Shown here: piece by piece, positions 5,384 to 7,328 of the stretch
Numbering within the stretch: position 1 is the first letter of the stretch
How the letters are laid out: every line of letters starts with the position of its first letter
DNA from: AG25 sp035518815
Lineage (GTDB): Bacteria > Gemmatimonadota > Gemmatimonadetes > Gemmatimonadales > GWC2-71-9
Direction: 5' to 3'
Assembly: GCA_035518815.1 (NCBI GenBank)
Contig: DATIXG010000008.1
Location: forward strand, 1-7,328
DNA: 7,328 nucleotides
The notes under the pieces: model-generated
Seen by the model: only the letters and a program-made list of their open reading frames with translations
Databases searched by the model: none
What the model was told of the DNA's origin: nothing
Made by a program: the position numbers and the translations under genes

Positions 5384-5664
5384 TGACCCGGTTTCGTGGA
5401 CACCTGACCCTTGGGGTCGGAGGTCACCACGATGCCGAAGAAGGCAGCCCCACCGCCGCGGTATCCGGATGAGTTTCGCCGTCGCCTGATCGAGCTGGAG
5501 CGCAGCCGCAGCCCGAAGAGCTGGCAAAGAAGTTCGAGCCGTCGGCCCAGACGATCCGCCACTGGGTTCGGCAGGCCGATCTCGATGATGGACGTCGCAG
5601 CGATGGACTGACGAGCGACGAGCGCGAGGAAGTGGTCCGGCTCCGTCGTGAGGTTCGCACGCTG
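5384..5664 (+). mobile_element. Degenerate left end of an IS3-family insertion sequence
   Basis: The stretch begins with TGACCCGGTTTCGTGGACAC (5384-5403), which resembles the terminal inverted repeats of many IS3-family elements; the true edge could be a few bases earlier, at TGGAG 5378. An orfA-like frame follows. Recognisable IS3 sequence ends near 5664, and I find no matching right inverted repeat and no orfB with its D-D-E motif before the next gene. The copy is therefore truncated and incapable of moving by itself. A small hairpin, GACCC-TTG-GGGTC (5406-5418), lies between the end and orfA. Confidence 0.6.
5432..5664 (+). pseudogene. IS3-family orfA (helix-turn-helix) transposase fragment, frameshifted
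   Basis: The frame starts at ATG 5432, with GGAGG at 5419-5423 placed 8 bases upstream. It reads M-P-K-K-A-A...R-Y-P-D-E-F-R-R-R-L-I-E-L-E-R-S-R-S-P, then leaves the expected sequence near 5515. In the next frame the family sequence resumes as E-L-A-K-K-F-E-P-S-A-Q-T-I-R-H-W-V-R-Q-A-D (from 5518), then G-R-R-S-D-G-L-T-S-D-E-R-E-E and R-L-R-R-E-V-R-T-L. Loss of one base at the C-C-G/A-A-G junction (about 5513-5516) explains this: restoring a G would give R-S-P-E-E-L-A. The usual ending with E-I-L-K-K-A-A-A-F-F is missing. In intact elements this protein binds the ends and is fused to orfB by programmed frameshifting. That frameshift occurs near the orfA end, not mid-helix as here, so decay is the better explanation. 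Confidence 0.7.
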
Positions 5665-6042
5665 ATGTTCGAAGGCACGCCGGCGCACCCGAGAGGTGCC
5701 TGGGAGGATCACCACCACAGGTTCGGCAGCTACGAGATCGCTGAAACTCGGACCATTCGTGATCGACGCCGCAGGCTAACGTCGGATTTTCATGCGTCGC
5801 TGCTCGCACGGGAGGAAGGAATATCGCTGGAGGAGCTCAACAGGTTCATCCGGCGGTTCTATGACCGATCCAGGTGCCGCAGGACTGGTTTGATGGCCCG
5901 GCCCTAGATGTCTCGCTCAGACTTTGGAACGCGCAGGTCGAAGCCGTGGAGCTTCTTGTTGACTTGCCGAGGCCCGCGACGCGAGGCAGCTGGGGGCAAC
6001 TCAAGACGACGCGCCGTCCGCAGCACCACTGGAACGGCGGTT
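5665..6042. other. Unassigned stretch between the IS3 remnant and the TlpA-like gene
   Basis: The frame that carries the second half of orfA stays open to TAG 5905-5907, but its sequence no longer resembles a transposase. It includes S-D-F-H-A-S-L-L-A-R-E-E-G-I-S-L-E-E-L-N-R-F-I-R-R-F-Y-D (about 5788-5868), which reads like a genuine helical protein segment. A second frame just after it (from about 5868 to a stop at 6054-6056) contains D-W-F-D-G-P-A-L-D-V-S-L-R-L-W-N-A-Q-V-E and then degrades. Neither has a convincing start with a ribosome site, and I recognise no family. It is probably the remains of a gene damaged by the insertion and later deletion. Positions 5312-5383, before the element, show nothing I can identify. 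Confidence 0.3.
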
Positions 6043-7263
6043 CTATGGCGAGCTAGCCAGCCGGGCGCGGACGTGTCCGACCAGCGTGTCGGCGAGATCG
6101 ACATGAAATCCGGCATGCGTCTCGAGCACCCGGCCGTCCGCGTCCACCAGGACCGTCAACGGCAGGCCGCTGCCGAGCGATCGATGCGCCACCCCGCCCG
6201 AATCGATCCAGCACGGCATCTGTACCCCGAGTTTCTCCAGGTAGCGTTCGACGCGAGGCCGCAGCTTGGCGAGGTCGCCTTCCGGTTCCTCGGTGTCGAT
6301 CAGGACGGCCGCGACGGCCGATGTGGAGTCCTGGGCCCACTGCGCGAACTTCGCCATGCCAGGGATCGCGCCTCGGCACGGAGCGCACCAGGTTGCCCAG
6401 AACTCGAGGACCACGAGCTTCTTGCCAAGGCTCGAGATGCCGATCGGGGCGCCGCCTTTGGACACGAACCGCGGACCTGGATCGAGGAACTCGGAAGCCG
6501 CGCGGGCCTCGCCACCCAGCTCATCGAGCCGGGTGACGCGGCGCCCGGCTCGCAATCGGTCTTCAGGCAGGGGTTGCGGAGGCTCGGTCGATGGGGTCGT
6601 GTAGGAGACTTCGGCGCGAATCGTGTCCGCGCCAGGCGCTGGGACGTACACCATGCTCGCTCCCACGAGGTTGCCTCGTCGTCGATCGAAGCGTGCGTGC
6701 ACCGTTCCGTTGTCCGCCACAAGCTCCACGTCATCGAGGGGCGCACCGGATGGCCCGGCGACCGTTCGCACGGCGGCGGCGGTCAACGAGTGCAATAGCT
6801 TCATGCGAAACACGTCGCGCGTCTCGGCGAGGGTGCTTGTCCGCAACAGCTGGAGTGGTGCCGGTGCGAGCGGGGGGCCCTGGCCACCGAAGGCGGAATC
6901 GATCGCGGACTGAAGGCCGGCAGCCAGTGAAGCCTCGGTGTGTGGCTCCAGCCGGCCTTCTTCCACCAGAAACAATCGGTCGTGGTGGACCTGCATCACG
7001 TACATCCCCGGCATTCGGATCCAGGCCTCGACGTGCGGACCCCACCCGAAATCCTGCGATTCCTCATGGAGCGGTGCGCCCGGGATGCGCACGACGTATC
7101 GCGCCGTAGCGAACAACGCCGGGGTATGGCGGTAGAAAAGCGAGGCGCGCTCGAGGATCACGTCGCCGGACGCAGCCGCAGGCGGTGACCCGGACGGCGT
7201 CATGGGGGCGGCGAGGAGCACCCGCACGAGGCATGCACCGACCAAGTAAGCCTCAACTCGCAT
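6043..7263 (-). CDS. Exported protein with LolA-like N-terminal region and TlpA-like thioredoxin domain
   Basis: This is a 406-residue protein. The N-terminus has a short, imperfect hydrophobic segment (A-Y-L-V-G-A-C-L-V-R-V-L-L-A-A, 5-19) followed by a Pro/Ser/Ala linker, so export is likely but the signal is weak. Residues 34-225 form a beta-rich region (I-L-E-R-A-S-L-F-Y, E-A-W-I-R-M-P-G-M-Y-V-M-Q, D-D-V-E-L-V-A-D) reminiscent of LolA-like/DUF2092 domains; this is a moderate match by eye. Residues 260-402 are a TlpA-type thioredoxin fold: I-S-S-L-G-K-K-L-V-V-L-E-F-W-A-T-W-C293-A-P-C296, then S-G-L-P368-L-T-V-L-V-D with the conserved cis-proline, and D-G-R-V-L. Such domains reduce or exchange disulfides outside the cytoplasm. 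C351 is an additional cysteine. The start at 7263 lacks a strong ribosome site, and the upstream 65 bases to the window edge show no clear promoter. Confidence 0.8.
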   Translation of the reverse strand: MRVEAYLVGACLVRVLLAAPMTPSGSPPAAASGDVILERASLFYRHTPALFATARYVVRIPGAPLHEESQDFGWGPHVEAWIRMPGMYVMQVHHDRLFLVEEGRLEPHTEASLAAGLQSAIDSAFGGQGPPLAPAPLQLLRTSTLAETRDVFRMKLLHSLTAAAVRTVAGPSGAPLDDVELVADNGTVHARFDRRRGNLVGASMVYVPAPGADTIRAEVSYTTPSTEPPQPLPEDRLRAGRRVTRLDELGGEARAASEFLDPGPRFVSKGGAPIGISSLGKKLVVLEFWATWCAPCRGAIPGMAKFAQWAQDSTSAVAAVLIDTEEPEGDLAKLRPRVERYLEKLGVQMPCWIDSGGVAHRSLGSGLPLTVLVDADGRVLETHAGFHVDLADTLVGHVRARLASSP

Positions 7264-7328
7264 TGCACACTCGACGGACCGCCGGGAGACTGCCGACTAC
7301 GAGCCTGGACGCGCCGGACACTACAGGC

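Noticed and set aside
5141..5809. Minus-strand frames over the IS3 remnant
   Set aside because: The plus strand carries identifiable orfA sequence and the left inverted repeat, whereas the minus-strand translations show no motif.
5750..5900. Resemblance of the R-R-R-R-L...E-E-L-N-R-F-I-R-R-F segment to the signal recognition particle Ffh C-terminal domain
   Set aside because: The glycine-serine-glycine motif and the methionine-rich tail are missing, spacing is wrong, and nothing upstream matches.
7231..7263. Lipobox-like V-G-A-C at residues 8-11 of the TlpA-like protein
   Set aside because: The segment before the cysteine is too short, has an acidic residue and lacks a proper hydrophobic core, so lipoprotein processing is unlikely.
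1..7328. CRISPR arrays, tRNA or rRNA genes
   Set aside because: No regularly spaced repeats, no cloverleaf with a T-loop signature and no rRNA-like conserved blocks were seen on either strand.

Overview
This is a very GC-rich, densely coded window, probably from an uncultivated Gram-negative bacterium sequenced from the environment. The best lineage clue is the secreted protein at 2693-3838. It ends in a FlgD-like Ig domain of the kind attached to many exported proteins in the FCB group and Candidatus Eisenbacteria. An Eisenbacteria-like or Gemmatimonadota-like origin is therefore an inference, not something the sequence proves. Nearly every gene encodes an exported protein.

Layout. Positions 1-171 (+) hold the 3' end of a cupin-domain protein. 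From 2455 down to about 259, a minus-strand gene run reads: two small exported DsrE-family proteins (2455-2006 and 1877-1449), then a diheme cytochrome c of the thiosulfate dehydrogenase (TsdA) type (1424-552), then a decayed or unrecognised short frame (541-259). A control region of about 240 bp (2456-2692) separates this run from the divergent FlgD-domain protein gene. It carries a plausible promoter for each direction and two abutting perfect palindromes on the plus-strand side. Next come an imperfect stem-loop (3842-3898) and a secreted serine hydrolase of the class C beta-lactamase family (3914-5311), whose usual Y-x-N motif reads Y-G-C. Positions 5384-5664 are a degenerate left end of an IS3-family element with a frameshifted orfA. 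This is followed by about 380 bp of unassigned sequence. The minus-strand gene 7263-6043 encodes an exported protein with a thioredoxin/TlpA-like C-terminal domain.

How the genes may work together. The coherent unit is dsrE-dsrE-tsdA: a periplasmic enzyme that couples thiosulfate to tetrathionate, next to two periplasmic relatives of sulfur-carrier proteins that each keep the family cysteine. This suggests a small periplasmic sulfur-oxidation or sulfane-sulfur handling module, and it is the most interesting part of the window. The other genes (FlgD-domain protein, hydrolase, TlpA-like protein) have no demonstrated link to it.
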